DNA of 64,000 bases from Pseudomonadota bacterium (GTDB lineage Bacteria; Pseudomonadota; Gammaproteobacteria; Steroidobacterales; Steroidobacteraceae), in assembly GCA_021792555.1 (NCBI GenBank), contig JAJYUL010000005.1, positions 1 to 64,000 on the forward strand. Reading direction: 5' to 3'. The translations under genes and the position numbers were made by a program. Under the pieces are notes generated by a model. That model was not told where the DNA came from. It saw only the letters and a program-made list of their open reading frames with translations, and did not search any database. Shown piece by piece: positions 32,127 through 41,600 of this stretch. Position 1 is the first letter of the stretch; each line of letters begins with the position of its first letter.

Positions 32127-32166
32127 TACTTACGAATTTATATCAGATTACTTTATGTAAGTGATA
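32127..32166. promoter_or_regulatory. Dyads in the gstA/hxlR intergenic region
   Basis: TACTTAC (32127-32133) and GTAAGTG (32157-32163) are inverted. A second imperfect dyad runs TATCAGATTAC...GTAAGTGATA (32141-32166) in an AT-rich stretch. These are candidate HxlR binding sites. They overlap the GTG at 32161, arguing that translation of the regulator starts further down. Confidence 0.5.
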
Positions 32167-32199
32167 AAAGGCACTATCCTTTGGACCAGGAACACGCAT

Positions 32200-32574
32200 G
32201 TGACTGAAAATCTCCACAACCGCTCCGCCGCAGCCGCTTCGAATCGATGCCCGATGGGCGCCTGCATGACGCTGCTCGGCGGGGCCTGGGCGCCGAACGT
32301 GATCTGGCAGCTGAGCGGCGGGCCGCGCCGCTTCGGCGAGCTGCACAGGGACATCCCGGGCATCTCCCCGAAGATGCTGAGCGCACGGCTGCGCGAGTTG
32401 GAGGCCAAACGGGTCGTGCTCCGCAAAGTCTCACCGACCTCCCCGCCCACGGTCGCCTACGCGCTGACGGCGCTCGGCCGGCAGCTCGTGCCGGTCATCG
32501 ACGCCATGGTGCGCCTCGGCGGGCGGCTGCTGCGCTCTGCAAGCGCACGGCCGGCGCGCAGGCGCCAGCGTTGA
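32200..32574 (+). CDS. HxlR-family transcriptional regulator
   Basis: This is about 124 residues of a winged-helix HxlR regulator. It has the N-terminal sensor Cys region CPMGACMTLLGGAWAPNVIW and the helix-turn-helix FGELHRDIPGISPKMLSARL with RELEAKRVVLRKV. HxlR proteins commonly sense aldehydes, quinones or redox stress through the N-terminal Cys. It is divergent from gstA, its probable target. The start is ambiguous: GTG 32200 is preferred, GTG 32161 is possible. Confidence 0.85.
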   Translation: MTENLHNRSAAAASNRCPMGACMTLLGGAWAPNVIWQLSGGPRRFGELHRDIPGISPKMLSARLRELEAKRVVLRKVSPTSPPTVAYALTALGRQLVPVIDAMVRLGGRLLRSASARPARRRQR

Positions 32575-32578
32575 GCGC

Positions 32579-33130
32579 TCAGCCGGGCGGCCGAGTATCT
32601 GCGCGGCCGAGCGGCCGCTGCATCAGCACCGTATCGACCCAGCGCCCGAGCTTGTATCCAACCGAACGAAAGGTGCCCACCATCTCAAACCCGCACCGGC
32701 GGTGCAGCGCGATCGAGCCGGTGTTGGCGCTGTCGCCGATCACGGCGATCATCTGCCGCCATGGCCCGCGCTCGCAGCGCTCGATCAGCTTCTCGAGCAG
32801 CGCGCGCCCGATGCCGCGGCCGCACCAGGCCTCGGCCACGTACACCGAGTCCTCCAGCGTGTACCGGTAGCCCGGCCGCGACCGGTACATCCCCGCGTAC
32901 GCGTATCCGGTGATCTCGCCGCCCGCTTCGGCGATCAGATACGGCTGGCCGGCCGCGCGGATCACAGCGTAGCGCGAGTGCATCTCGTGCGCCTCGGGCG
33001 GCGTCTCTTCGAACGATGCGAGCCCCGTACGGACGTAACCGGCATAGATGCGCGCCACGTACGCCATATCCGCGGCGGTGGCATCACGCAGGATCAGGTT
33101 TGCGGGGGGTGCCTCGGGCATCGCGGTCAT
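32579..33130 (-). CDS. GNAT acetyltransferase, phosphinothricin-type
   Basis: This is a 183-residue N-acetyltransferase. The core reads LRDATAADMAYVARIYAGYV, then EDSVYVAEAWCGRGIGRALL (acetyl-CoA loop, with the RGIG pyrophosphate-binding motif) and NTGSIALHRRCGFEMVGTF. This is the pattern of phosphinothricin/methionine sulfoximine acetyltransferases (PAT/YncA). Of several clustered ATGs, the second (33130) has the best spacing to GGAGG. It converges on the HxlR gene with 4 bp between stops. Confidence 0.85.
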   Translation of the reverse strand: MTAMPEAPPANLILRDATAADMAYVARIYAGYVRTGLASFEETPPEAHEMHSRYAVIRAAGQPYLIAEAGGEITGYAYAGMYRSRPGYRYTLEDSVYVAEAWCGRGIGRALLEKLIERCERGPWRQMIAVIGDSANTGSIALHRRCGFEMVGTFRSVGYKLGRWVDTVLMQRPLGRADTRPPG

Positions 33131-33224
33131 CATCGCCTCCCGAGGAGGACTTTGCGCGGCGCCCCATTATGCGCCGGGGGCGCGGACCGTTGAAGCGGGC
33201 AGCGCCCGGGCCCCTCACGCGAGC

Positions 33225-34655
33225 TCAGGAAGAACGGCGGGAACTGGCGCGCCGTGGACCTCGATCCCGGCGAGCAGCCCCGGGTGCGCAGTGCCGCTCG
33301 GGGCGATAACCGTCGGTGAGAGTCTTGAGAAAGGCGATGACCTCGCCGATCTGCGCCCGCGTCAGCGCGGGCGGCTCTCCCGGGCGGCGGTTGAGGGGCG
33401 CATCGACCGTATCGACGTTGCTGCGGTATTGAGGCGGCAGGTCGTTGAACTTCACGACCTGCCCTGCGGCACTGCGCGGATAGAACCGCCCCGGATGCCG
33501 ATCCCGGTTGACGTACCACTCGAGCACCTGGCGCAGCGAATGGAACACCCCGTTGTGAAAGAACACGCGGCGCGTCGCCACATTGCGCAGCGAGGGGGTA
33601 AGGAACATGCCGCAGTACTGGCGCTGCCCGCGCATGTCCATGCGGTACGGACCGCAAAGTCCCAGATCGTAATAATCCGGGTTGCGGTTCGCCGGGATCG
33701 CCGGATTGCGGGGCACCCCGAGCGCCTCGTACTGGAAGTCGGTGAACAGCGGCGGCAGGCCGTCGCGGCTCGCCCGATCGATATGACAGGCCGCGCAGTT
33801 GCCCTTGCGCGGATCGTTGAACAGCTCATAACCGCGCAGCTCGGCCCTCGTGAAGCGCGCTCTGCCCTCGAGCCAGGCGTCGAATTTACTGGAAAACGGA
33901 TGAAAGCTCGGATCCTCCCGCTCGAAGCGGCCGATCGCGAACATCGCCTCGGCGACGGTCAGGTGCGGGTTGTCGAACACGCTCGGCCCGAACAGCCGGA
34001 TGAAATCGCCCGCATACGGCCCGGCGCGCAGTTTGGCGGCCACTTGCGCCACCGTCCCGCCGTCCATCTCCGCCGGGTTGAACAGCGGCCCGTTCACCTG
34101 CTGCTCGAGCGTGTTGACCCGCCCGTCCCAGAACAGCCCCCCCTGGGGCACGAGATTCGCGCCTGCGGCGAACGGCCGGCTCGCGCTCTTGCGCAGCCGC
34201 GGCCGGCCGGCCGCGAGCCGCACCTGCCGCGCGAGCGGCACCGGCACGTCCGTGCCGTTCTGCAGATCGGGACCGATGGTAAAAGGCGGCTGCCGGTACA
34301 GATAGCGCAGCGAGGGCACCGCGCGCACCCCCGGAGTGCGCAACCGCGGGCCACCGAGCATCACCGGCGCCGCCCCCGGGGGTCCGTAGGCGTGCGCCGG
34401 ACTATGGCAACTCGCGCACGACATGCGCCGGGAGGCCGACAGGCGCGTGTCGTAGAACAGTTCGCGCCCGAGGCGCGCCACGGCCGACAGCGGCCGCGCC
34501 GCAGGAAGGCGCAGCCTCACCGGATGGGGATTGAACCCGGCCGCGAGCGGCCGCTCGGCGCGCGGCGCGGCGCAGCGCCGCGCCGGCTGGGCTGCGGCAA
34601 GCAGCGGCAGCAGCGCCGCGAGCGCCCCTGCCAGCGCCCCGTGCGGGCGCTGCAT
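33225..34655 (-). CDS. MauG/CcpA-type diheme cytochrome c peroxidase
   Basis: This is a 476-residue exported protein with signal MQRPHGALAGALAALLPLLA. Two heme motifs, CASCH (about residue 92) and CAACH (about residue 292), are separated as in di-heme peroxidases. The conserved LGRELFYDTRLSASRRMSC block and TPSLRNVATRRVFFHNGVF support the family. It reduces peroxide or modifies a protein partner in the periplasm. It begins 4 bp after the phosphoesterase stop, so the two form an operon; what links them functionally is not evident. Confidence 0.88.
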   Translation of the reverse strand: MQRPHGALAGALAALLPLLAAAQPARRCAAPRAERPLAAGFNPHPVRLRLPAARPLSAVARLGRELFYDTRLSASRRMSCASCHSPAHAYGPPGAAPVMLGGPRLRTPGVRAVPSLRYLYRQPPFTIGPDLQNGTDVPVPLARQVRLAAGRPRLRKSASRPFAAGANLVPQGGLFWDGRVNTLEQQVNGPLFNPAEMDGGTVAQVAAKLRAGPYAGDFIRLFGPSVFDNPHLTVAEAMFAIGRFEREDPSFHPFSSKFDAWLEGRARFTRAELRGYELFNDPRKGNCAACHIDRASRDGLPPLFTDFQYEALGVPRNPAIPANRNPDYYDLGLCGPYRMDMRGQRQYCGMFLTPSLRNVATRRVFFHNGVFHSLRQVLEWYVNRDRHPGRFYPRSAAGQVVKFNDLPPQYRSNVDTVDAPLNRRPGEPPALTRAQIGEVIAFLKTLTDGYRPERHCAPGAARRDRGPRRASSRRSS

Positions 34656-34659
34656 GCGC

Positions 34660-36318
34660 TCAGGTGCCCGCCGCCCGGCGCGCACCGGCGCTGCTCAGCG
34701 GCTCGCCGGTGCGCGCAGCCAGAAACAGGCTCGGCGCCGGCCGCCGGCGCACGAAGTCGAACATGCCCATGATGCTGCCGGCGGTGGCATCGAACGATCC
34801 GTCCCCGAGCCGCTCGCCGTGCAGCCAGTTGTCCTCGATGAAGCGCACCACCGAGGCCTGCGAGATGCGCGTGTGGCTCACGTAATTGACCCGCGCGTAG
34901 GGGGAGATGACCAGGAACGGGATGCGCGTGCCCGGGCCGCAGCGGCCGTTGACCGGCTTGCCCGCAATGCCTGCAAGCGGTCTGCCGCGGCCGCACACCC
35001 CAGGGCCATCGAGCCGGTCTGCGCTCTTGTCGTATGAAGGGTTGGTCGGCGTGGCGAAGGCATGATCGTACCAGCCGTCCGAGTCATCCCAGGTGATGAT
35101 CACCGCGGTGCTGCGCCACCCGGGCTGACGCTCGAGGAAATTGATCACCTTGACGATCCAGGCCTGCTCATCGAGCGGATCGGAGTAGCCGGCATGGCCG
35201 TCCTGATAGGCGGTGGCCTTCAGGAAGGACACGGCCGGGAAGTTGCCCTCCCGCACCGCCGCGTAGAAGTCGGCGAGTCCGTACTCGTGGTTGGCCGGAT
35301 CGCGTGTGCCGTCCGCATCCCACGTGTGGCCGACTGCCCGCACGGAGGCCGGCCGGGCGTGGGTGGGATTGGCGGTCGCCCTGAAGTACTGGAACCAGTT
35401 GTGGTGCGCAATGTAATCGCGCACCGTCTGCCCGACCACGCTCGAGTAGGTGCTGCGCCGGCAGCCGGTGGTCCCGTTGGCGTCCCGGCGCGCCAGATCG
35501 AACCCGCCCATGAACCCGCCCCAGGTCACTGCCCCGGCGGTAAGCAGCTCGCCGATGTTGCGCCCGAGCATGCGCACCTGATTGGCGCGGCTGGAGCACA
35601 CATCGTAGGCCGGATCGACGTCGCTGATCAGCGCCTTGCCGCCGGCTCCGTCGGCGATGTAATAGCGATGCGTCGTGCTGGCGACCAGGCGCACCCCGTC
35701 AGTCTGCCCCGAGACCACCTCGAGCGCCCCGGGCGTCGAGGGGCCATAGGTGTCCGTGTAGGCGTTGTCGCTCATTGCAAAGTGCTGCGCATAGTTCCAC
35801 AGCGCCGTCACCGTGTTGCCGTCGAAGTAGCCCATCACCTGCCCCGGGGTGCCGAACGCGCCCGCGCCGCCGGGGGTGCCGCGGCCGGTGTGCAGCGGAA
35901 ACAGATCGGCCGCCCCGCCGTCGTAGGCGAGCTGCTCGGCCGTGTAGCCGTGGTTCTGATCGGCGGTGGCGGCCTGCGAGCGATCCAGGCGGAACGGATT
36001 GGTGGCGCCGCTGCCGTTGCGGGGATTGAGGTTCGGGTTGTGGGTGAGCAGCCGTCCGGTGAGCAGATTGTTCACCGCGGGGGTGCCCGGCAGAGCGCTG
36101 AAGCGCGGCTCGCCCGGCGGGTTCGCCGCGCGGGGATAGGTCCCGAAATAGTGATCGAACGAGACGTTCTCATCGAAGATCACCACCAGATGCTTGATCG
36201 GCGTGGCCGTCGGCTCGCGCGCCGCGGGCAGATCCCGGGCGAGGGCCGGTGCGCCCGCGCCGAGCGCGAGCGTGGCGCCGCCGAGCAGCGCCGGGAGCAG
36301 ATTCACCATGGAGCGCAT
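34660..36318 (-). CDS. Phosphoesterase (acid phosphatase/phospholipase C-like)
   Basis: This is a 552-residue exported member of the AcpA/PLC phosphoesterase family. From ATG 36318 a signal peptide (MRSMVNLLPALLGGATLALG) is followed by IKHLVVIFDENVSFDHYFGT, which carries the metal-ligand Glu-Asn and the His-Tyr-Phe block. Later blocks are VVSGQTDG, ITWDDSDGWYDH (metal ligands) and RIPFLVISPYARVNYVSHT. Substrates may be phospholipids or phosphomonoesters outside the cytoplasm. It is the first gene of an operon with a diheme peroxidase. Confidence 0.88.
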   Translation of the reverse strand: MRSMVNLLPALLGGATLALGAGAPALARDLPAAREPTATPIKHLVVIFDENVSFDHYFGTYPRAANPPGEPRFSALPGTPAVNNLLTGRLLTHNPNLNPRNGSGATNPFRLDRSQAATADQNHGYTAEQLAYDGGAADLFPLHTGRGTPGGAGAFGTPGQVMGYFDGNTVTALWNYAQHFAMSDNAYTDTYGPSTPGALEVVSGQTDGVRLVASTTHRYYIADGAGGKALISDVDPAYDVCSSRANQVRMLGRNIGELLTAGAVTWGGFMGGFDLARRDANGTTGCRRSTYSSVVGQTVRDYIAHHNWFQYFRATANPTHARPASVRAVGHTWDADGTRDPANHEYGLADFYAAVREGNFPAVSFLKATAYQDGHAGYSDPLDEQAWIVKVINFLERQPGWRSTAVIITWDDSDGWYDHAFATPTNPSYDKSADRLDGPGVCGRGRPLAGIAGKPVNGRCGPGTRIPFLVISPYARVNYVSHTRISQASVVRFIEDNWLHGERLGDGSFDATAGSIMGMFDFVRRRPAPSLFLAARTGEPLSSAGARRAAGT

Positions 36319-36563
36319 GAGCAATGACCTGAAGTGTGGCGGACGGTTGGGGCAGCTCGCGGCCGCCGCGCCCCGAAGCTCGAGGTCGCGCGTGTGAGCA
36401 TAGCGCTCCATTGTGACGGATAGGTGATTCACGGCAAGCGCTGAGGAGGGGCCGAGCCGCCCCCGTCGGGGCGCTGCTCGCAGGGTCCGAGCCAGATGAC
36501 GCGCCCCTCGCCAGCGCCTATGATGGCTCGAGCCGTGCTCCCGCGGCGACGCCACCGTACCCC

Positions 36564-37421
36564 GTGACGTTCAGCGCCTTCACCGCCGCCCATCACGCCA
36601 GCATCCGCCTCGGCGTGTTTCTGGGCGTATTCGCGCTGATGGCATTGTGGGAAGTGCTCGCGCCACGCCGCCACGCCCGCGCCCCGACGGGCGCGCGCTG
36701 GATGAACAACCTCGCGCTGATCGCTCTCGATACGCTTCTGGTGCGGCTGCTCCTGCCCGCCGCGGCGCTCGCAGCGGCGCTGTTCGCAGCGGCGCATGGC
36801 TGGGGGATCCTGCATCGGATTACCCTTGCGCCGGCGCTGGCCACTCTGATTGCCATCGTGGCGCTCGATCTGACCATCTACCTGCAGCATGTGATGCTGC
36901 ACGCCCTGCCGGCGCTGTGGCGTGTGCACCGCGTGCACCATGCCGATCTGGACTTCGATGTCACCACGGGCGTACGCTTCCATCCGCTCGAGATCCTGCT
37001 GTCGCTCGCGGTGAAGTGCGCCGCCATCGTCGTGATCGGCGCCGGTCCCGCGGCAGTCGTACTGTTCGAAGTGCTGCTCAATGCGAGCTCGCTGTTCACC
37101 CACGGCAACGTACGGCTGGCGCGCCCCGCCGACCGGCTGCTGCGGCTGCTGATCGTCACGCCCGAGATGCACCGCGTACATCACTCGATCGAGGAAGACG
37201 AAACGAACAGCAATTTCGGCTTCAACCTATCGTGGTGGGACCGGCTGTTCGGCACCTACCGCGCCACCGCCTGCCTCGCGCAACCGGACATGACGATCGG
37301 CATCCGCACGTTCCGCGAACCGCGCGTGTGCACGAGACTGCCGGCGCTGCTGGCCATGCCGTTCATGGGCGAGGTGAGCGGCTACGCGCTCAATCGCCGC
37401 CCCTGGCGGCCCCGCCCATGA
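36564..37421 (+). CDS. Sterol desaturase/fatty acid hydroxylase family protein
   Basis: This is a 285-residue membrane protein with about five hydrophobic segments. The di-iron His boxes are complete: HVMLH (about residues 112-116), HRVHH (about 124-128) and a second EMHRVHH near residue 205. These enzymes use O2 to hydroxylate or desaturate lipid or sterol substrates at the membrane. The start is GTG 36564. The stop overlaps the next ATG by 4 bp, so it is coupled to a TVP38 membrane protein. Confidence 0.88.
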   Translation: MTFSAFTAAHHASIRLGVFLGVFALMALWEVLAPRRHARAPTGARWMNNLALIALDTLLVRLLLPAAALAAALFAAAHGWGILHRITLAPALATLIAIVALDLTIYLQHVMLHALPALWRVHRVHHADLDFDVTTGVRFHPLEILLSLAVKCAAIVVIGAGPAAVVLFEVLLNASSLFTHGNVRLARPADRLLRLLIVTPEMHRVHHSIEEDETNSNFGFNLSWWDRLFGTYRATACLAQPDMTIGIRTFREPRVCTRLPALLAMPFMGEVSGYALNRRPWRPRP

Positions 37422-38089
37422 CGCGCAGCGGCGCGCTGCGGCTCGCGCTCACCGTCGCGCTCGGCGCCATCGCCGTCTGGGCTTTCATGCATCGCGGCGC
37501 GCTCAATACCGAGGCGCTCGGCGCTGCGGTGCGCCGGGCCGGCCCCTGGGGGCCGCTCGCGTTCATGGCCATCTATGCCGTGGCGACGGTCGCCCTGCTG
37601 CCCGGTACGGTGATGACGCTGGCCGGCGGCGCGCTGTTCGGCCCCGCAGCCGGCACGTTCTACAATCTCACCGGAGCGACGCTGGGTGCGACCGGAGCTT
37701 TCCTGGTGTCGCGCTATCTGGCCGCCGACTGGGTGCGCTCACGTCTCGGGGCGCGCGCCGAGCAGTTGATCGCCGGGGTCGAGCGCGAGGACTGGCGGTT
37801 CGTGGCGTTCGTGCGCCTGGTACCGCTCGTTCCGTTCAATCTGCTCAACTACGCCCTCGGCGTGACGCGCGTGCGCGTGAGCCGATACATGCTCGCCTCG
37901 TACATCACCATGCTTCCGGGCACGTTCGCTTACACGTACCTCGGCTACGCCGGCCGCGCCGCGCTCGCCGGCAACACGGACATGATCGAAAAAGGACTGC
38001 TCGCGCTCGCGCTGCTTGCCTGTGCCGCGCTGCTGCCGCGCATCGTACGCAAGATACGCGAGGCGCGGCGGAACGAGAACACACCCTGA
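37418..38089 (+). CDS. TVP38/TMEM64 (VTT/DedA-type) membrane protein
   Basis: This is a 223-residue protein with about five membrane helices and the VTT domain: AVATVALLPGTVMTLAGGAL, FNLTGATLGATGAFLVSRYL-like and RLVPLVPFNLLNYALGVTRV. VTT/DedA proteins are linked to lipid scrambling or transport. Coupling (ATGA) to a lipid hydroxylase suggests a joint membrane-lipid role, which is an inference. Only the second half of a long open frame belongs to this protein; the part before 37418 is a shadow of the hydroxylase gene. Confidence 0.85.
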   Translation: MTRSGALRLALTVALGAIAVWAFMHRGALNTEALGAAVRRAGPWGPLAFMAIYAVATVALLPGTVMTLAGGALFGPAAGTFYNLTGATLGATGAFLVSRYLAADWVRSRLGARAEQLIAGVEREDWRFVAFVRLVPLVPFNLLNYALGVTRVRVSRYMLASYITMLPGTFAYTYLGYAGRAALAGNTDMIEKGLLALALLACAALLPRIVRKIREARRNENTP

Positions 38090-38610
38090 CTCGGCGCCCC
38101 AGCGGCGCCGAGGCGCCACCACTCATGCCCGCGCCGAACCCAGCACGCGCGCGCCTTGCGCCCGAGCGAGGGCGGCATGCGAGTCCAGTACATCGACCGA
38201 CCGGCATTCGACCTCCTGGGCCCTGCCGAGCCCGCCGATCGGCGCAATGGCGTTCGTTCTGTCCGGAACATGCGGCGCGGGGCGAGCATCCCGCCCCGCG
38301 CCGCCTCCTCACCCGGCCCCAATCGCGCGAGGGGGCACGCGAGCGGCGCCAGGCTATGACCTGCTGACTCGGACGCGAGCCTTCGTCTCACCGCTCGCCG
38401 TACACGACCCACATTGCCCGCGCCACGTGCGCGCGGACCCTGCACTCGAGCGGCGACGGCCACATCGTGTCTCCTCCGGCATCCCGCAGGCTCCCTCGCC
38501 CACCCTGGGGTGCCGCTCTTGCCCGGAGCCTTCCCTGCGCCCCGGGTCCGGCTGCCTTGATCGCTCGCAGCCGGACCCGGAGCCACTGACCTCGACCTAC
38601 CGAGCGGCGC
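38090..38610. other. Convergent spacer with two hairpins
   Basis: There is no gene. It holds a 13-bp perfect hairpin at 38272-38304, about 180 bases beyond the TVP38 stop, and a 14-bp hairpin at 38542-38580, next to the TonB receptor stop. Confidence 0.55.
38542..38580 (-). terminator. Hairpin ending the TonB-receptor cluster
   Basis: Arms CCGGGTCCGGCTGC (38542-38555) and GCAGCCGGACCCGG (38567-38580) pair perfectly around an 11-base loop, about 30 bases after the receptor stop on the minus strand. GC-rich, no T-run. Confidence 0.7.
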
Positions 38611-41600
38611 TCAGTCGAAGTTCGCTTTGACGCCGACGAAGTACTCTCTGCCGAGAATGTCGTAGGTCGCCGCATCCGTCAGCAACGGCGCTCCCGCCAC
38701 GTAGGGCTCCTGTTTGTTGAACAGGTTCGTGATGCCCGCCGTCACCTGCAGCTTCGAATCGATCTGATAATGACCATTCAAATCGAAGTAGCTGTACGCG
38801 GGGACGCCGGCATCACCGCTGTTCACCCCGTCCATCAGATCAGTCATGGAGGAGATGAAGCGCCAGTGCAGCGCCACCCCGAGCGGCCCGTTCGCGTAGC
38901 CGAGCATCGTGTTCGCCTTCCACGCCGGATGGGAAAGATCCGAAATGCTGGCACCGTCCGCCGCGATCGCCGAGTACGTGTCGGCAATCGAGCCGGCCAG
39001 GTTCACGCTCGGCGCGCCCAGTCCCACCACCCGCAGCGACCGCAGGTACGACACGTAGGTCTGCAGCAGCACCCTGCCGGCTCGCTGCGGCAGTCCGAGC
39101 GCATGCAGCGGGAAGCCCCAATGCGCCTGGATATCGACACCGTCGGTGGTATACGAGCCGATATTCTGCTCGAAGGTCGTCAGGGTCGCGAGCGCGCCGC
39201 TGCCCTGCGCGCGCGTGATCTGCTGGCAGTAGAAGTTGCTATTTGAATAGCTCGGATTGGCGCCATTCGCATTGAAGCAGTTCTGCAGCACCAGATCGCC
39301 CGTCACGGCTCCCACCGCACCGTTGATCTTGATGTGATAGTAATCGACCGATGCACCAAGATCGCGGGCGAGCGCACCGTGGAAGTGCGGCGTCAACACG
39401 AAGCCGAGGGTGTAGGTATCGGCCACCTCGGGCTTCAGGTGAATGTTGCCCGCGTACACACCGTTCGCGGACGCCTCGCCATACGAGTACGTAGACAACA
39501 GCCCGGCCGGCACACCCTGCGCCTCGCAGAGCGCTGCGACCTGCGCCGCATTGGGTCCTGTGCGATATGTGCTGTTGTAATCGCACGGGTCACCCGAGAT
39601 CGGCACCTGCGCCTGAACCGACGGATTGTAGAGGTCCTGCAGACTGGGAGCGCGGAACGCGCGCTGGAAGCCGCCACGGAAGGCCACGGTATCATTGACC
39701 TGCCAGTGCAGGTCGGCCATCCAGGTATTGGCGCCGCCGAACAGGTTGTACTGCGAGTGCCGTCCGGCCACATCCAGCGAAACGTCCTTGGCAAAGGGCT
39801 TGTTGCGCAACACCGGCACGCGCAGCTCGGCGTACACCTCGCGGACGGTCTGCGTGCCGCTCGTCGAGGAGACCAGATCGTAGGACGGAGAGATGATCTG
39901 CTGCGGCAGGTTGGGAGCGTAGGCCGGCAGCGTATTGACCGCCGGATTGATGAGGGGAGAGGCCTGATAGTCGAAGGTGTCGCCGCGGTAATCGGCGCCC
40001 AGCGCGAACTTCAGATTCCCCTCGGGCAGCTTCCACAGCGTGCCGGTGAGGTCGCCCTCGAAGTATTTCTGGGTCAGCACGTTGACGTTCGTCGCGGTAC
40101 CGTTGACGTATTCGAGGCAGCCCTTGCTCATCGGATGGTTGCCCAACGGATTCCACGCATAGCCGATGCAGCTGTTGCCACCGCCCCCGAGGTAGTTCGC
40201 CGTGCCATACATGATGGTCTCGAGCGCCGGGAGATTGATGGTGTTCTGCTCGTAGTTGGTGAAATTCGTCTGCCCATACGACCCGAACACGTTCCAGACG
40301 AGGCTGGTCGAGCCGATTCCGCCCTTCAGACCGGCGGTGAGCTGGTAGTCGTTGTAGTCGAAGCGCTCGATACGCGGCCCCAGCGCCGTTGCCCACTGCT
40401 CGACCACCAGCGGTCCCGCGCTCGGCGATGTCTGCGCCCCGATCAGCGTCTGCAGCGTCGCATTGTTCTGCACGAACGGGTTGTTCAACGGGACCAGAAG
40501 AGGCTTCGGATTGCCGTTGAAGAACGCGCCGCCCTGCAGGTCCTGGGCCGTCGAGTGCATGAAATTGATCTGCCCGTAGGCCTGCAGTTCGTTGTTGATC
40601 TTATAGGTGACGTGCGAGAAGAGATTGTAGCGACGCATCGGCACCTGCGCCGCAAAATAGGGCCCGAGCTGCGCCACGATCTGCTGGCAGTTCGGGCTTA
40701 TTGCCAGCCCGAGAGTCTTGCCCGTCGGCCGGTAATTCTGCACACAGTTCGGTGCATCGCCGGTGGTAAAGATCGTGCCGTCGTTGTTGACGCCGAAGAA
40801 GCCCGGGTACGTCCCCGTGCCGCTCAGAGGCGTCGTGCCCGGATATTGCGCGAGCACTGCATTGACCGCCGAGACCGGCACGCCACCCAGCGCGAATCGT
40901 CCTTCAGGCGGGAACGGGACGGTGCGTGCGAACTGCGGGCTGTTGAAAAACGACAGCTGGTTGCCCGTGACCGATCCGCGTTCGTTGTATTCCAGGTCAA
41001 CGACGGCATTTCCCTTGTGATGCGCGAAGTTTCCGCCCATCAGCACACTGAAGCTGTCCTCAGTGCCATAGCCTGCGGTGGCCCCGCCGTGCTGGTAAGA
41101 GAGCTGCACGCCGCTGAAATGCCGGCGCAGGCGAAAGTTGACCACGCCCGCGATGGCGTCGGAGCCATACACCGCGGAGGCGCCGCCGGTAATCACATCC
41201 ACGCTCTTGATCAGCGCCATGGGTATGACGTTCAAGTCCACCGACCCCGCAGGACTGGTGGGCACCAGGCGCTGGCCGTCGAGCAAGACCAGGGTGCGCT
41301 CGGCGCCGAGTCCGCGCAGGTCGGCATAGGATTGACCGCCCTGGAAGCCGGTGGCGCCCTGCACGTCGCCGACTTCCGTCTGCCCCTGGCCGGCGGCGAA
41401 CTGCGGCATCTGGCCGAGGGCGGTATCGAGCGACACCTGTCCGACGGCGGCGATCTGCTGCGCCCCGACCGTCACCAGGGGGCTCGATGAGGTGTCGCTG
41501 CGGCTTGCGATCAGGCTGCCGGTCACGACCACTTCGGCGAGTGAGCCGCCGGGGCCAGCAGAGGCGGCGGCGGCGGCACCCGGCTGCGGCAGGTTCTGCG

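Noticed and set aside
35062-36327. A 421-codon open frame on the plus strand
   Set aside because: It is an antisense shadow of the phosphoesterase gene, which has clear catalytic motifs on the other strand.
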